A stretch of DNA of 7,410 nucleotides from an uncultured Bacteroidota bacterium (GTDB lineage: Bacteria > Bacteroidota > Bacteroidia > UKL13-3): NCBI GenBank assembly GCA_903888395.1, contig CAISTO010000240.1, positions 1 through 7,410 of the forward strand. The letters run 5' to 3'. Below, in pieces: positions 6,813 through 7,410 of the stretch. Made by a program: the position numbers and the translations under genes. The stretch's first letter is position 1. Each line of letters starts with the position of its first letter. The notes under the pieces are model-generated. The model ran no database searches and was not told the origin of the DNA. It saw nothing but the letters and a program-made list of their open reading frames with translations.

Positions 6813-7328
6813 ATGACAAACAAAATGCAATCATTTCTAAAAATAAAAATTACTGTTTTATTATTAACTACAGTTTTGTCATTTTGCTTATTTTCTTGTA
6901 ATAACTCACAAAATGTTCAACAAAAAACCGAGATTAAATTAGACAGTATTGTCAATGAAAAATTGAAAATTGAAAAGATTCATTCAATTGTTAAATCAAA
7001 GGAAGAAGAATTTTATACAATTGACAATATTGACATCATGAAAGAAGATTTAGGTATATTCAATTATGAAGGTGCTGAAGACGCTTGCTTAAAATTAAAG
7101 GGTGCTTGGCGATTACCAACATCAGACGAGTTGAGTTTAATTTATAACCACAGTGATAGCTTAGGCCAATTTAAAACTAAATATTATTTGGGTGTGGGTT
7201 ATGATCCTGAGGATAGTCAAAAGATGGTTTATAGATTAGATATTATGAATGGAGATATTGAATTTTTACAAACAAATGAGGAAATTAATTCAATATATGG
7301 CTTTCGCCCAGTTAGAAATCACAAATAA
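6813..7328 (+). CDS. Lipoprotein with Lcl/DUF1566-like C-terminal domain
   Basis: This 171-residue protein has a lipoprotein signal: a short basic N-terminus, a hydrophobic stretch (about 13-27) and lipobox LFSC with the acylated cysteine at 29. It should be anchored in the inner or outer membrane facing away from the cytoplasm. A polar, probably helical region (30-75) leads to a C-terminal domain with EGAEDACLKLKGAWRLPTSDEL (about 86-107) and the terminal YGFRPVR (162-168). These are marks of the Lcl C-terminal/DUF1566 domain, a C-type-lectin-like fold of poorly known function. The usual YWSST-type stretch is replaced by YYLGVGYDPED, so the match is partial. ATG at 6813 is taken as the start; Met5 (6825) would give an equally good signal peptide. 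There is no Shine-Dalgarno site; TAATTTG at 6795-6801 is a one-base-short version of the promoter consensus. It has no partner gene in the window. Confidence 0.75.
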   Translation: MTNKMQSFLKIKITVLLLTTVLSFCLFSCNNSQNVQQKTEIKLDSIVNEKLKIEKIHSIVKSKEEEFYTIDNIDIMKEDLGIFNYEGAEDACLKLKGAWRLPTSDELSLIYNHSDSLGQFKTKYYLGVGYDPEDSQKMVYRLDIMNGDIEFLQTNEEINSIYGFRPVRNHK

Positions 7329-7410
7329 TATTTTTGATTGTATTTGTTAAAGATAAAGGCACTTTTATAAATTCGAAAACAATAGCCAACAACTAACAAC
7401 GGAACTAACC
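7329..7410. other. Non-coding right edge with AACTAAC repeats
   Basis: No gene or terminator is visible after the lipoprotein stop. AACTAAC occurs twice, at 7391-7397 and 7403-7409, in the stretch CTAACAACGGAACTAACC. This resembles the opening bases of integron attC sites (CTAACAA), but the first position groups do not fully fit RYYYAAC and the partner half would lie outside the window. The attC reading is a weak guess. Confidence 0.25.

Overview
The window looks like ordinary chromosome from a member of the Bacteroidota. The evidence is strongly AT-rich DNA, near absence of Shine-Dalgarno sequences before the genes, Bacteroidota-type promoter elements (TAnnTTTG), a secreted M1 peptidase of the kind usually exported by type IX secretion, a bacillithiol-pathway deacetylase of the BshB1 type, a tRNA-Lys without encoded CCA, and an intergenic palindrome of the GAGCGGAGTCGAGA type that is common in this phylum. 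Genus cannot be told from the sequence.

Layout. Positions 1-2099 on the minus strand hold most of an M1 zinc aminopeptidase with a signal peptide; its C-terminus lies outside the window. A 255-bp divergent spacer (2100-2354) separates it from a tight plus-strand cluster: bshB1-type deacetylase (2355-3074), GT2 glycosyltransferase (3084-3926) and YkgJ-family cysteine-cluster protein (3939-4433), with gaps of only 9 and 12 bp. An Uup-type ABC-F ATPase (4500-6407) follows with what looks like its own, nearly leaderless promoter. Next come a tRNA-Lys(UUU) (6514-6586) with a well-formed promoter and a strong intrinsic terminator, two adjacent intergenic hairpins (6659-6699 and 6703-6760), and a small lipoprotein with an Lcl/DUF1566-like C-terminal domain (6813-7328). 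The last 82 bp are non-coding and end in AACTAAC repeats that may be the edge of a larger repeat.

How the genes fit together. The cluster from 2355 to 4433 is probably one transcript. Its best-defined member makes glucosaminyl-malate for the thiol bacillithiol; the glycosyltransferase and cysteine-cluster protein have no clear place in that pathway. The ABC-F protein and tRNA are translation or genome housekeeping. The segment from the tRNA to the right edge is the only part with an accessory character.

I see no CRISPR array, transposase, integrase, toxin-antitoxin pair or recognisable defence system. The most interesting signals are the promoter elements sitting almost on the start codons, the asymmetric palindrome, and the repeat-like right edge.
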